A stretch of 64,000 nucleotides of DNA, taken from contig CP143946.1 of assembly GCA_036419695.1 (NCBI GenBank), forward strand, positions 1,014,001 to 1,078,000, given 5' to 3'. The stretch is from [Clostridium] symbiosum. GTDB taxonomy: Bacteria > Bacillota > Clostridia > Lachnospirales > Lachnospiraceae. Of this stretch, positions 1 to 6,953 are shown one piece after another. The translations under genes were made by a program, and so were the position numbers. The stretch's first letter is position 1, and every line of letters starts with the position of its first letter. Below the pieces are notes generated by a model. It had not been told where the DNA came from and searched no databases. It saw only the letters and a program-made list of their open reading frames with translations.

Positions 1-1
1 A

Positions 2-160
2 GAGCTGCAGCCGCAGATAGAAGGAATCATCATCAGCGCCCAGGGAGGCGGAAGCCCTCAGGTGAAAGCGGAAATTTCCGAGGCAATGGAAGCTTTATTC
101 GGCCTGCCTGCGCATAAAATAAAGGTGTTAAAACGGGTGGGACATTTGCAGAATCAGTGA
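2..160 (+). CDS. spoIIIAG: Stage III sporulation protein AG, C-terminal end (partial)
   Basis: This is the last 52 codons of a gene that starts outside the window. The readable end includes IEGIIISAQGGGSPQVKAEI and then ALFGLPAHKIKVLKR, the usual C-terminal pattern of SpoIIIAG. SpoIIIAG is a ring-forming component of the SpoIIIA-SpoIIQ channel that joins mother cell and forespore. spoIIIAH follows 113 bases downstream, as expected for the spoIIIA operon. The 3' end is partly duplicated just downstream (see the repeat at 113-259). Identification is by recognised sequence and gene order. Confidence 0.88.
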   Translation, partial: ELQPQIEGIIISAQGGGSPQVKAEISEAMEALFGLPAHKIKVLKRVGHLQNQ

Positions 161-259
161 GACAGGATGAAAGATACTCAAAATGTAGACAAAATACTAC
201 AGACAGGCATAAAACGGCATCGCCGTCATAAAATAAAAGTATTAAAGCGGGTGGAATAA
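113..259 (+). repeat. Partial duplication of the spoIIIAG 3' end
   Basis: Bases 113-142 encode HKIKVLKRVG at the end of spoIIIAG. Bases 227-259 encode HKIKVLKRVE followed by a stop, with only a few base differences. The offset is 114 bases, a multiple of three. The second copy lies after the spoIIIAG stop and before the spoIIIAH ribosome-binding site, so it is probably untranslated, a remnant of a tandem duplication. Confidence 0.8.
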
Positions 260-273
260 AGGAGCATAATATT

Positions 274-1008
274 ATGAAGATGAAAAGAATCTTTAGGAGA
301 AACCAGATAATCATTACCACACTTGCCATTATGATCGCAGCAGCAGGATACCTGAACTACTCCGGTAAAAAGGAAGTGGCGGGCGGAGAAGTCTACGAGG
401 CCGGAGTTACAGAGATTTCTGATGAGGATATATTGGCAGAGAACCAGGCTGTTTCAGGCGGAGCCGCCGGCCAGACTGCGGAAAATGTCTCATCGGGTAA
501 TGCAACGGGCGAAGACGGCCAGTACCAGGAGATAGCAAGCCTCGATGATCCGGACGAGGGAGGAAGCGCTCTGACGGGTTCCGATCAGGCAGATGGAAGT
601 TCTTCGATTGATAACCCGGGCGAAGCAGTTCTGACCGGCGGAACAAGCGTAACAGACTACATAGCCAATGTACAGCTAAACAGAGAGCAGGTCCGTGCCA
701 AGAGCAAAGAGACATTGATGAGCATCATCAACAATGAGAGTGTAGACGCTGCTTCCAAAGAAGCGGCAACCCAGAGCCTGATGGCCCTGTCGGCTATCGC
801 AGAAAAAGAAAACGCCGCGGAAACCCTTCTGATGGCAAAAGGTTTTGCCGATCCGGTAGTCAGCATCACAGACGGTAAAGTAGACGTTGTTGTAAATGCA
901 AGCAGCATCACGGATCCACAGCGTGCCCAGATTGAGGACATCGTTAAGAGAAAAACAGAAACGGGCGCTGAGAATATCGTTATTACGCTGATGAATCTTC
1001 AGGAATAA
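274..1008 (+). CDS. spoIIIAH: Stage III sporulation protein AH
   Basis: SpoIIIAH is the mother-cell membrane protein that binds forespore SpoIIQ across the intermembrane space and helps form the feeding channel needed for late sigma-G activity. The 244-residue protein has a basic N-terminus (MKMKRIFRRNQ), one membrane segment at about residues 10-28, and a long Glu/Ser/Gly-rich linker to about residue 125. The conserved ring-forming domain follows, with NREQVRAKSKETL, ADPVVSI and the usual end KTETGAENIVITLMN. The start follows AAAGGAG. The linker is longer than in Bacillus subtilis. As last gene of spoIIIA it should be read from the upstream sigma-E promoter, which is outside the window. Confidence 0.92.
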   Translation: MKMKRIFRRNQIIITTLAIMIAAAGYLNYSGKKEVAGGEVYEAGVTEISDEDILAENQAVSGGAAGQTAENVSSGNATGEDGQYQEIASLDDPDEGGSALTGSDQADGSSSIDNPGEAVLTGGTSVTDYIANVQLNREQVRAKSKETLMSIINNESVDAASKEAATQSLMALSAIAEKENAAETLLMAKGFADPVVSITDGKVDVVVNASSITDPQRAQIEDIVKRKTETGAENIVITLMNLQE

Positions 1009-1205
1009 ATCATCTGCCGCCGGAGATCGAAGACGTTAAGAATACCGCTATTACCGTGCTCCGGCCACAGGCCGGGGCATTTGGCATGTCAACGAAGCCG
1101 CCACTCTGTAGAATTCATGACATCCGCCATCCCGCAGAGGCGTCCCCGCACCTCAGCTGAAAATCGGACTGTTGCATAATTTGTACCATTAAGGGGAAAA
1201 CTCCT

Positions 1206-1233
1206 TTGCAAACCACAGCCTTTTTGTTATAAT
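1206..1233 (+). promoter_or_regulatory. Sigma-A promoter of the Asp23 gene
   Basis: TTGCAA at 1206-1211 and TATAAT at 1228-1233 are 16 bases apart, just upstream of AGGAGGT and the GTG start at 1267. The Asp23 gene can therefore be transcribed independently of the sporulation operon. Confidence 0.7.
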
Positions 1234-1266
1234 GGGAATATCACGAGGATACAGGAGGTAACAAAG

Positions 1267-1656
1267 GTGTCGAAAGAGATTGCAGATAGAAATACACATA
1301 TATTGTACGAAAAAGACAAAATTGGTGAAGTGCAGATTGCGGACGAGGTTGTTGCAATCATCGCCGGACTGGCAGCGACAGAGGTAGAGGGCGTGGATTC
1401 CATGGCCGGTAATATCACGAATGAGCTGGTAGGAAAGCTCGGCATGAAGAACCTGAGCAAGGGGGTCAAGGTTACGGTGACGGAGGAACATGTAAGTGTC
1501 GATCTGTCCCTTAATATGAAATATGGCTACAGCATCCCCGATGTCAGTGAAAAAGTGCAGGACAAAGTAAAGACTGCAATAGAGAATATGACAGGCCTTA
1601 TGGTCCTGGAAGTGAATATTAAAATTGCAGGCGTTAATATGGACGAGAATAAGTAG
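1267..1656 (+). CDS. Asp23/Gls24 family envelope stress protein
   Basis: A 129-residue protein of the Asp23/Gls24 (YqhY/YloU) family. It shows the family's typical GEVQIADEVVAIIAGLAATE start, a VEGVDSMAG segment, and VKVTVTEEHVSVDLSLNMKYG near the middle. Family members are cytoplasmic or membrane-associated; in Firmicutes YqhY is linked to acetyl-CoA carboxylase balance and envelope stress. The start is GTG, placed 7 bases after AGGAGGT. The gene sits after spoIIIAH as in Bacillus, but the usual next genes (nusB, xseA, ispA and others) are absent here. Family assignment is firm; exact role is not. Confidence 0.88.
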   Translation: MSKEIADRNTHILYEKDKIGEVQIADEVVAIIAGLAATEVEGVDSMAGNITNELVGKLGMKNLSKGVKVTVTEEHVSVDLSLNMKYGYSIPDVSEKVQDKVKTAIENMTGLMVLEVNIKIAGVNMDENK

Positions 1657-1729
1657 GCGGTATCTGTTTACACGGCAGTAAAGACTCTGTAAAGAATGCC
1701 GGATTCTCAGATTATTCTTCTTTTTATTC

Positions 1730-1758
1730 TTGACGGCTGTGGAAACATGTGGTAAGAT
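1730..1758 (+). promoter_or_regulatory. Sigma-A promoter of the first yybP-ykoY leader
   Basis: TTGACG at 1730-1735 and TAAGAT at 1753-1758 are separated by 17 bases. The riboswitch aptamer begins a few bases after the expected transcription start, so this promoter appears dedicated to the riboswitch transcript. Confidence 0.7.
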
Positions 1759-1763
1759 GAAGC

Positions 1764-1868
1764 CGTTAAAAGGGAGTAGTTGCAACATGTAATCAACATA
1801 CCCTGGGCCGGGTTTACAGGTCCATGGTTACATGCCTGTATGAAATGTAGAGGAACAAGACTTTTAGC
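1764..1868 (+). ncRNA. yybP-ykoY (Mn2+) riboswitch aptamer, copy 1
   Basis: The leader contains the conserved pieces of this family in order: AGGGAGTAG near 1771, ATCAACATACCC near 1792, a GC-rich arm, and GGAACAAGACTTTTAGC at the 3' side. The same layout occurs at 43066-43160 before a P-type cation ATPase. This class senses Mn2+ in characterised bacteria. Its 3' strand overlaps an intrinsic terminator, so metal binding would control read-through. The next gene is a Na+-pump decarboxylase subunit at 2150, an unusual target. Recognised by motif; secondary structure was not computed. Confidence 0.72.
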
Positions 1869-1897
1869 ATATGAAAATATGCTGAAAGTCTTTTTTT
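1859..1897 (+). terminator. Intrinsic terminator of riboswitch copy 1
   Basis: GACTTTTAGCATAT pairs with ATATGCTGAAAGTC (allowing G-U pairs) around a short A-rich loop and is followed by seven T. The left arm is the 3' strand of the aptamer, giving the usual mutually exclusive switch. Confidence 0.85.
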
Positions 1898-1901
1898 ATA
1901 C

Positions 1902-1921
1902 CATAGGAAAGTGTTCCTATG
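1902..1921. repeat. Small dispersed hairpin repeat (CATAGGAA type), copy 1
   Basis: CATAGGAA-AGTG-TTCCTATG, followed by ATATAAAAAAGC. Close copies occur at 51822-51841 and 54969-54985, in each case just after the T-run of an intrinsic terminator or another T-rich stretch. Confidence 0.65.
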
Positions 1922-2149
1922 ATATAAAAAAGCCCTCCGCGATTTAAAACATTTTCCGGCGGATGCGCTTACATAAGAAAAATTCATAAAAGGTATGTTT
2001 TACGGATTCTGTGTGAAGAATCTAAGTGGTTGGAAGGAACTCCGCGGGTTCCCGAAAATCGCAGGCCTGACCGAGGGGTGAACGTGCAGACAACTGCTCA
2101 ACAGTTAAGGAAAAGAATGCTGAGAAAGCAAATTTAAGGAGGAAAGTTC

Positions 2150-3286
2150 ATGGATTTTTTACTGGAAGGTATTATGGCGATAACGCCCCAACAGCTTGTA
2201 ATGTATGTTGTAGGAATTCTGCTTATCTGGTTGGCCGTGAAAAAAGAGTATGAGCCGGCGCTGCTTTTGCCGATGGGCTTTGGCGCTATATTAGTAAACT
2301 TACCGTTATCCGGTGTCATCGACCAGATTATGCCTGGTATTGGAGAGACACACGGTGTTATACAGTGGCTGTTCCAGACGACGATCGAGGCGTCTGAGGC
2401 GCTTCCGATTCTCTTATTCATTGGTATCGGAGCCATGATTGATTTTGGCCCGCTTTTGTCACAGCCAATTATGTTTTTATTCGGCGCGGCGGCACAGTTT
2501 GGTATTTTCTTTGCTATCTGTGTAGCAACACTGATGGGATTTGATTTAAAAGACGCTGCTTCCATCGGTATCATCGGTGCTGCAGACGGCCCGACCTCGA
2601 TTCTTGTATCACAGGTTATGCGTTCCGACTATGTCGGCGCCATCGCGGTTGCGGCGTATTCCTACATGGCTCTTGTGCCGATTATCCAGCCGTTTGCCAT
2701 CAGGCTCGTAACGACGAAAAAAGAACGTCAGATTCATATGACATACAGCCCGAAAGCAGTTTCCAAATCGACGAAAATTGCTTTCCCGATTATCGTAACA
2801 ATTATTGTAGGCCTTATTTCACCGGCATCCGTAGCCCTGGTCGGCTTCCTGATGTTTGGTAACTTAATCAGGGAATGCGGTGTTTTACAGTCACTTTCCG
2901 ACACTGCGCAGAATGAGCTCGCCAACCTTATCACGCTGCTTTTAGGTATTACAATCTCCTTCAGTATGAGGGCGGATGCCTTTGTCCGTACGGACACACT
3001 GTTAATTATGGGTATCGGACTCATTGCATTCGTTTTCGATTCCATCGGCGGCGTGCTTTTTGCTAAATTTATCAACCTTTTCCTGAAAACCAAGATCAAC
3101 CCGATGATCGGCGCGGCCGGAATTTCCGCGTTCCCGATGTCGGCCAGAGTGGTTCAGAAAATGGCCTCAGAGGAAGAGAAGGGCAATATTATCCTGATGC
3201 ACGCCGTTGGCGCCAACGTATCCGGACAGATTGCTTCTGTTATCGCGGGCGGACTTGTCATCAAGCTCGTCAGCCAGTATCTGTAA
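2150..3286 (+). CDS. Na+-translocating decarboxylase, beta subunit (OadB/GcdB family)
   Basis: This multi-pass membrane protein carries the sodium-pumping step of biotin-dependent decarboxylases (oxaloacetate, methylmalonyl-CoA or glutaconyl-CoA). The 378-residue sequence has about ten hydrophobic segments. It shows the conserved GIIGAADGPTSIL loop with the Na+-site aspartate at about residue 146, and the late motif MHAVGANVSGQIAS. The start follows AAGGAGGAAAG. Only a tiny membrane protein follows; no alpha (carboxyltransferase) or biotin-carrier gene is in the window, so the partners must be elsewhere and the substrate cannot be told from this gene. It lies about 250 bases after riboswitch copy 1. 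Confidence 0.88.
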   Translation: MDFLLEGIMAITPQQLVMYVVGILLIWLAVKKEYEPALLLPMGFGAILVNLPLSGVIDQIMPGIGETHGVIQWLFQTTIEASEALPILLFIGIGAMIDFGPLLSQPIMFLFGAAAQFGIFFAICVATLMGFDLKDAASIGIIGAADGPTSILVSQVMRSDYVGAIAVAAYSYMALVPIIQPFAIRLVTTKKERQIHMTYSPKAVSKSTKIAFPIIVTIIVGLISPASVALVGFLMFGNLIRECGVLQSLSDTAQNELANLITLLLGITISFSMRADAFVRTDTLLIMGIGLIAFVFDSIGGVLFAKFINLFLKTKINPMIGAAGISAFPMSARVVQKMASEEEKGNIILMHAVGANVSGQIASVIAGGLVIKLVSQYL

Positions 3287-3328
3287 TCAGCCAAAGCATG
3301 AAGCATGCAGAAATGAGGAGGTTCATTT

Positions 3329-3442
3329 ATGTGGAATAATTTATTAATTTCTCTTGAAATCATGGGAAAAGGAATGGGCGGAATTTTCGTTGTTGTCCTG
3401 ATCATCACCCTGGTAGTTTTACTTTTGGGCAAATTGAAATAA
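3329..3442 (+). CDS. 37-residue single-span membrane protein, possible decarboxylase small subunit
   Basis: A short ORF begins MWNNLLISLEIMGKGMGG, has one hydrophobic segment (IFVVVLIITLVVLLLG) and ends KLK. A good GAGGAGG ribosome-binding site precedes the ATG, and the gene is 42 bases after the beta subunit. The gamma/delta membrane anchors of Na+ decarboxylases (OadG, GcdD) also start with one membrane span, but are usually about 80 residues or more and have a charged cytoplasmic tail. This product keeps only the anchor. The role as a decarboxylase subunit is inferred from position and topology. Confidence 0.65.
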   Translation: MWNNLLISLEIMGKGMGGIFVVVLIITLVVLLLGKLK

Positions 3443-3484
3443 AAATACCCCGGCGCTTTTTGCGCAGGCTATATAAGTAATGAA

Positions 3485-3550
3485 AGAAGGAGCGCTTTTC
3501 GCCTCGGCCGGTATCATGCGGCTGGATCGAAAAGCGCTCCTTCTTTTATT
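3485..3550. terminator. Bidirectional intrinsic terminator
   Basis: A long hairpin pairs GAAGGAGCGCTTTTCG with CGAAAAGCGCTCCTTC, followed by TTTTATT on the plus strand and a T-rich stretch on the minus strand. It separates the decarboxylase operon from the convergent flavin gene. Confidence 0.85.
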
Positions 3551-3589
3551 GAGTGGCAATGAAAAGTTCGCGAAGCGCGCTTTTCGTTG
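3551..3589. repeat. REP-like palindrome (CAATGAAAAG type), copy 1
   Basis: GAGTGG, then an imperfect palindrome with arms CAATGAAAAG and CTTTTCGTTG around TTCGCGAAGCGCG. Near-identical copies lie at 28055-28093 and 48289-48325. Each copy directly follows a hairpin. Confidence 0.8.
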
Positions 3590-3597
3590 TTGCGTAT

Positions 3598-4086
3598 TTA
3601 CTTTTTTACATCGTAAGGTTTTACTTCCACTTCTTTTTTATCAAAATCAATAAAAATCTGGTAGGCGTACTGATCTTCGCTGGTATCCCAAACTTCCACG
3701 TACTTCGGAGAAACCTCGATCAGAATTTCCGTGTCCTCATGGCTGTAGGCATTGTAACTGTTCCAGAGGAACTCTTTATAGCCCTTCTCAAAACGTCTTC
3801 CCGGTTCATCTACGACAAGCCCCTTGTTTTCGGCGATTCCCTCCACCTGGATTCCGCTCCAGCACAGAGCTACCCGGGGATTCTCAAAAAGCTGTTTTGT
3901 TTTTCTGAAATTTTTGTCTGTTTTAAAATAAATTTTGTCGTCGTAAAAAAGGCAGCTTACATTTCTTACCATCACATAATCGTTGACACTGGAGGCCAGA
4001 GCCATAATCTTCCAGTCGCCGAGCTGATGGAACATGATTTCAACCGCTTCCTCAAAGCTTAAATGTTTTTCTTTGCTGAATTTCAT
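3598..4086 (-). CDS. Pyridoxamine 5'-phosphate oxidase-like flavin-binding protein
   Basis: A 162-residue protein of the split-barrel PNPOx-like superfamily, which usually binds FMN or a related cofactor. Visible family features are the N-terminal helix EEAVEIMFHQLGDWKIMALAS, the strand pair VRNVSCLFYDDKIYFKTD, the KTKQLFENPRVALCW segment and ILIEVSPKYVEVWD. I place the start at 4086 (MKFSKEK) because GAAAGGG lies before it; an upstream ATG at 4131 lacks a good site. It lies 53 bases downstream of ribU on the same strand with no clear terminator between, so it is probably co-controlled by the FMN riboswitch. Substrate unknown. Confidence 0.8.
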   Translation of the reverse strand: MKFSKEKHLSFEEAVEIMFHQLGDWKIMALASSVNDYVMVRNVSCLFYDDKIYFKTDKNFRKTKQLFENPRVALCWSGIQVEGIAENKGLVVDEPGRRFEKGYKEFLWNSYNAYSHEDTEILIEVSPKYVEVWDTSEDQYAYQIFIDFDKKEVEVKPYDVKK

Positions 4087-4139
4087 AGTGTTTTCCCTTT
4101 CATTTTCATTATTGTATATTCTCAGACACATGGAAGAAA

Positions 4140-4850
4140 TCAGTGTCCCTGTACAAACTGCTTAATCTGGCGGCTCATTTTTTTATAGACGAGGAAGGTG
4201 AGCAGCGACAGTGAACCGTTTTTAATCAGGTTAAACGGAATGATGCCAAGAAGCGCCAGACTCCATTTACTGGAAAGCAGAGGATTCACCGCCATGCACA
4301 TGGAAAGAATTTTATCCAGTGTCAATCCTGAAAATGATGCATAAAACGGGATGATTAAGTACAAGTTAGTAAATACGGATACAATTGCGCATATCACAGT
4401 TCCTGCGGCCATGCCGATGAGCGCTGATTTTTTCGATTTATTTCTGTCGTAAATTAAAACTGCCGGCAGAACGTAGGCGCAGCTCAGGATGATATTCTGG
4501 ATTTCGCCCGTCCAGGCGGACGAGGTTCCCTGAGTCAGGGCCTTTAAAAGCATTTTAACTACAATAATTGCAATGGCCGCAACGGGGCCCATTGTAAAAC
4601 CTCCGATCATCTCTACGAGCCCGGTGAAATCAAAGCTCATGAACGGGGGCATAAACGGAAGCGGGAAACGGAACATCATCAGTACCGCGCTTAAGCCTCC
4701 CATCAGGCCGCAGAGCGTCAGTTCCCTCGTGTTGAGGCCGGTGCGGGCATGAGCGGCCGGCTTTTCCGGAGTCCGGTTCCTTCCGGAACTTGTGTTTGTG
4801 CTTCTTCCTGTGTTCAGATTCATGTTGCCAGTGTTTGTGTTACCTTCCAT
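4140..4850 (-). CDS. ribU: Riboflavin ECF transporter substrate-binding protein RibU
   Basis: RibU is the membrane S component that binds riboflavin and works with the shared energy-coupling module EcfA/A'/T. The 236-residue protein has an unusually long polar N-tail (Asn/Thr/Gly-rich, about 45 residues), then LTLCGLMGGLSAVLMMFRFP and five to six membrane segments typical of ECF S components, including FTGLVEMIGGFTMGP. The start at 4850 follows AAGGAGGAC. The upstream FMN riboswitch on the same strand makes the riboflavin assignment strong. No Ecf ATPase genes are in the window. Confidence 0.9.
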   Translation of the reverse strand: MEGNTNTGNMNLNTGRSTNTSSGRNRTPEKPAAHARTGLNTRELTLCGLMGGLSAVLMMFRFPLPFMPPFMSFDFTGLVEMIGGFTMGPVAAIAIIVVKMLLKALTQGTSSAWTGEIQNIILSCAYVLPAVLIYDRNKSKKSALIGMAAGTVICAIVSVFTNLYLIIPFYASFSGLTLDKILSMCMAVNPLLSSKWSLALLGIIPFNLIKNGSLSLLTFLVYKKMSRQIKQFVQGH

Positions 4851-4883
4851 TACTTTCTGTCCTCCTTGAAATTTTTCTGATAA

Positions 4884-4916
4884 ATAAAAAATGCCTGAAA
4901 ACAACAGTCTTCAGGT
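4884..4916 (-). terminator. Expression-platform terminator of the FMN riboswitch
   Basis: Read on the minus strand, CCTGAA and TTCAGG form a hairpin around GACTGTTGTT and are followed by CATTTTTTATTT. It lies between the aptamer and the ribU start, where FMN binding would favour termination. Confidence 0.7.
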
Positions 4917-5046
4917 AGGCTACAGAAAACGTCTTTTCTCATCCGGACTGTTACCGTCGGTTCTGGAATTACACCAGATCAACCGCAGGAAGGTGCCTGC
5001 GGGTCATGGACTTTACCATCGGTAGGGAATTACACCCTGCCACAAA
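4909..5046 (-). ncRNA. FMN riboswitch (RFN element)
   Basis: The minus strand reads GCAGGGTGTAATTCCCTACC, GATGGTAAAGTCCATGACCC, a variable stem, then GATCTGGTGTAATTCCAGAACC, GACGGTAACAGTCCGGATG and AGAAAAGACG. These are the conserved parts of the RFN element in order. It sits directly before ribU, a standard FMN-controlled gene. Confidence 0.95.
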
Positions 5047-5133
5047 GACTTAAATATTAAGTTGTGTCAATGAGTTTATGTTTAAACGTCACCGTAAAAA
5101 ACCTCGCGGAATGTATCCATATAAACAATAACA

Positions 5134-5162
5134 AGTATAGTCCTCTACTATAAAAATGTAAA
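5134..5162 (-). promoter_or_regulatory. Sigma-A promoter of the FMN-riboswitch/ribU transcript
   Basis: On the minus strand, TTTACA (5157-5162) and TATACT (5134-5139) are 17 bases apart and lie upstream of the RFN element. Confidence 0.8.
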
Positions 5163-5306
5163 GAGCTTATTTTGAAAAAATATGAAAGACTGGACGAAAA
5201 ATAGCAGACTGATTTTCGGTCATCGTCACATACTAACAGCGTGAATGAGAAACAGATGATTTAAAAGCCGAAAAGGCGGTAACAATTGTGTAAGGAGGAA
5301 GGAAAG

Positions 5307-6584
5307 GTGACCAGGAAAGAAAAGCTTAGAAAGTCTCTTATTGTCCTGTTTTGGGCCGGTCTTGTGGCAGTAGCCGGCCTGTCGTATTTTTATATGCAGT
5401 GGTCCATACCGGACCGTCTGAATGTGGTGGTGGACCAGGAAGAGAATTTCCATTTTTCCCTTCCCGTAAAAGTGTCTTTAAAGAGTGAAAGTGAAGAGGT
5501 GGTCTTAAACAACGGCTCCAACATCCCCTCAGATGAAATACATCTGCAGTTGGATCAGCCATTTTCCCTTTATTCGGAAAATGAAGGAACATACCATCTG
5601 AACATGAAGCTGTTTGGTCTGTTCAGCCTGAAGGACATCGAGGTGGATGTCTCCGATACAAAATATGCCGTTCCCTGCGGACTTCCCATCGGAATTTATA
5701 TGAAATCCGACGGCCTGATGGTTATAGGTACAGGTGAAGTGACAACAAAAAATGGAGAAATTATTGACCCGGCCGACGGAGTTTTAAAATCCGGCGACTA
5801 CATTGAGGCCATCAACGGCGTCCCTGCCGTAAACAAGAAAGACATGATACAGGCCGTTAACAGTTCAGGAGGCGGCACTCTGACCCTGGAAGTGAGAAGG
5901 GACGGAGAAGAGATACCTGTGGAGATGACGCCCATAGAAACGGCGGATGGTGACTACAAACTGGGTCTGTGGATCCGAGACGATACCCAGGGAATCGGAA
6001 CCATGACCTATATGAGCGCCAATGGTGAATTCGGAGCCTTAGGCCACGGTATCAGCGACAGCGATACCGGAATGCTGGTCCAGACCTCCGGCGGCGAACT
6101 TTACGACACGGAAATCATGGGAATCGAAAAAGGCACCTTCGGCAAACCCGGCGTCATGTCCGGCGTAATCTACTATGGCAACCAGTCGCGGCTGGGTTCC
6201 ATTGAGGCCAACACAAACGAGGGAATTTTCGGAACGGTAAATGAGAAATTCAGAAACCGGGTAAAAAGCGAGGCCATCCCGATCGGATACCGGCAGGATG
6301 TAAAAAAGGGAAAAGCGTATGTGAGAAGCAACGTGTCGGGAGAATTAAAAGATTATGAGATAGAAATACAAAAAGTCGATTATTCCACGGCAAGGAAGAG
6401 TAAAGACATGATAATCAAAGTCACCGATCCGGAACTATTAGAGCTGACAGGAGGCATAGTACAGGGAATGTCAGGATCACCGATTATACAAGATGGGAAA
6501 TTGATAGGGGCGGTGACTCATGTGTTTATACAGGATTCGACCAGAGGGTATGGGATATTTATTGAAAACATGCTCGAACATTGA
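5307..6584 (+). CDS. spoIVB: SpoIVB peptidase
   Basis: SpoIVB is the serine peptidase secreted from the forespore that triggers SpoIVFB cleavage of pro-sigma-K. The 425-residue protein has an N-terminal membrane anchor (about residues 10-31) and a PDZ region at about 120-205 with GVLKSGDYIEAINGVP. The S55 peptidase domain follows, with the catalytic His in EFGALGHGISD (about residue 248) and the catalytic Ser in VQGMSGSPI (about 390). I choose GTG at 5307 because AAGGAGG ends about 8 bases before it. Its usual neighbour spo0A is 11.4 kb away, separated by an accessory block. Upstream, CATACTA at about 5228 resembles a forespore sigma -10, without a clear -35. Confidence 0.95.
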   Translation: MTRKEKLRKSLIVLFWAGLVAVAGLSYFYMQWSIPDRLNVVVDQEENFHFSLPVKVSLKSESEEVVLNNGSNIPSDEIHLQLDQPFSLYSENEGTYHLNMKLFGLFSLKDIEVDVSDTKYAVPCGLPIGIYMKSDGLMVIGTGEVTTKNGEIIDPADGVLKSGDYIEAINGVPAVNKKDMIQAVNSSGGGTLTLEVRRDGEEIPVEMTPIETADGDYKLGLWIRDDTQGIGTMTYMSANGEFGALGHGISDSDTGMLVQTSGGELYDTEIMGIEKGTFGKPGVMSGVIYYGNQSRLGSIEANTNEGIFGTVNEKFRNRVKSEAIPIGYRQDVKKGKAYVRSNVSGELKDYEIEIQKVDYSTARKSKDMIIKVTDPELLELTGGIVQGMSGSPIIQDGKLIGAVTHVFIQDSTRGYGIFIENMLEH

Positions 6585-6593
6585 GTCCGGGCA

Positions 6594-6953
6594 GCAGACG
6601 GAAAGAGAGGATGGAGATGGGAGCTAGCTCCCAGATCCATCCTCTCTTGAAGTATGCTATGCGGCGAAAGCCGCCAACCGATGGTGCGCGGCAGCGTGCC
6701 AGCGGTTGCCGCCCGGACGGAGTAGTGGGACGGAAGAGGATGGAGATGGGAGCTAGTTCCCATCTCCATCCTCTCTTGAAGTATGCTATGCGGCGAAAGC
6801 CGCCAACCGATGGAGCGCGCAGCGTGCCAGCGGTTGCCGCCCGGACGGAGTAGTGGGACGGAAGAGGCCGAAAGTGGGAGCTAGTTCCCAGATCCATGCT
6901 CTCTTGTAGTATGCTATGCGGTGAAAGCCGCCAACCGATGGAGCGCGGCAGCG
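6594..6953. repeat. Tandem ~128-bp repeat with internal hairpins, 2.7 copies
   Basis: Three units begin (at GAGG) at 6607, 6736 and 6864, giving periods of 129 and 128 bases. Each has a large palindrome centred on GGGAGCTAGYTCCC. Then come AAGTATGCTATGCGG, a GCGGCGAAAGCCGC hairpin, CCAACCGATGG, and GTGCCAGCGGTTGCCGCCC. The array starts about 10 bases after the spoIVB stop and ends inside the broken fic gene. Open frames across it are by-products of the repeat and are not credible genes. Confidence 0.9.

Noticed and set aside
1189..1788. 199-codon minus-strand frame over the Asp23 gene
   Set aside because: It covers a well-recognised plus-strand gene plus the riboswitch promoter and shows no protein features.
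1980..2149. A second riboswitch or T-box in the decarboxylase leader
   Set aside because: There is a GGAAC/GTTCC hairpin and a GGGGTGAACG stretch, but no T-box GGTGGNACCGCG motif and no match to another class I know.
6594..6953. CRISPR-like array
   Set aside because: Units are about 128 bases long and head to tail with no unique spacers of constant length, and no cas genes are present.
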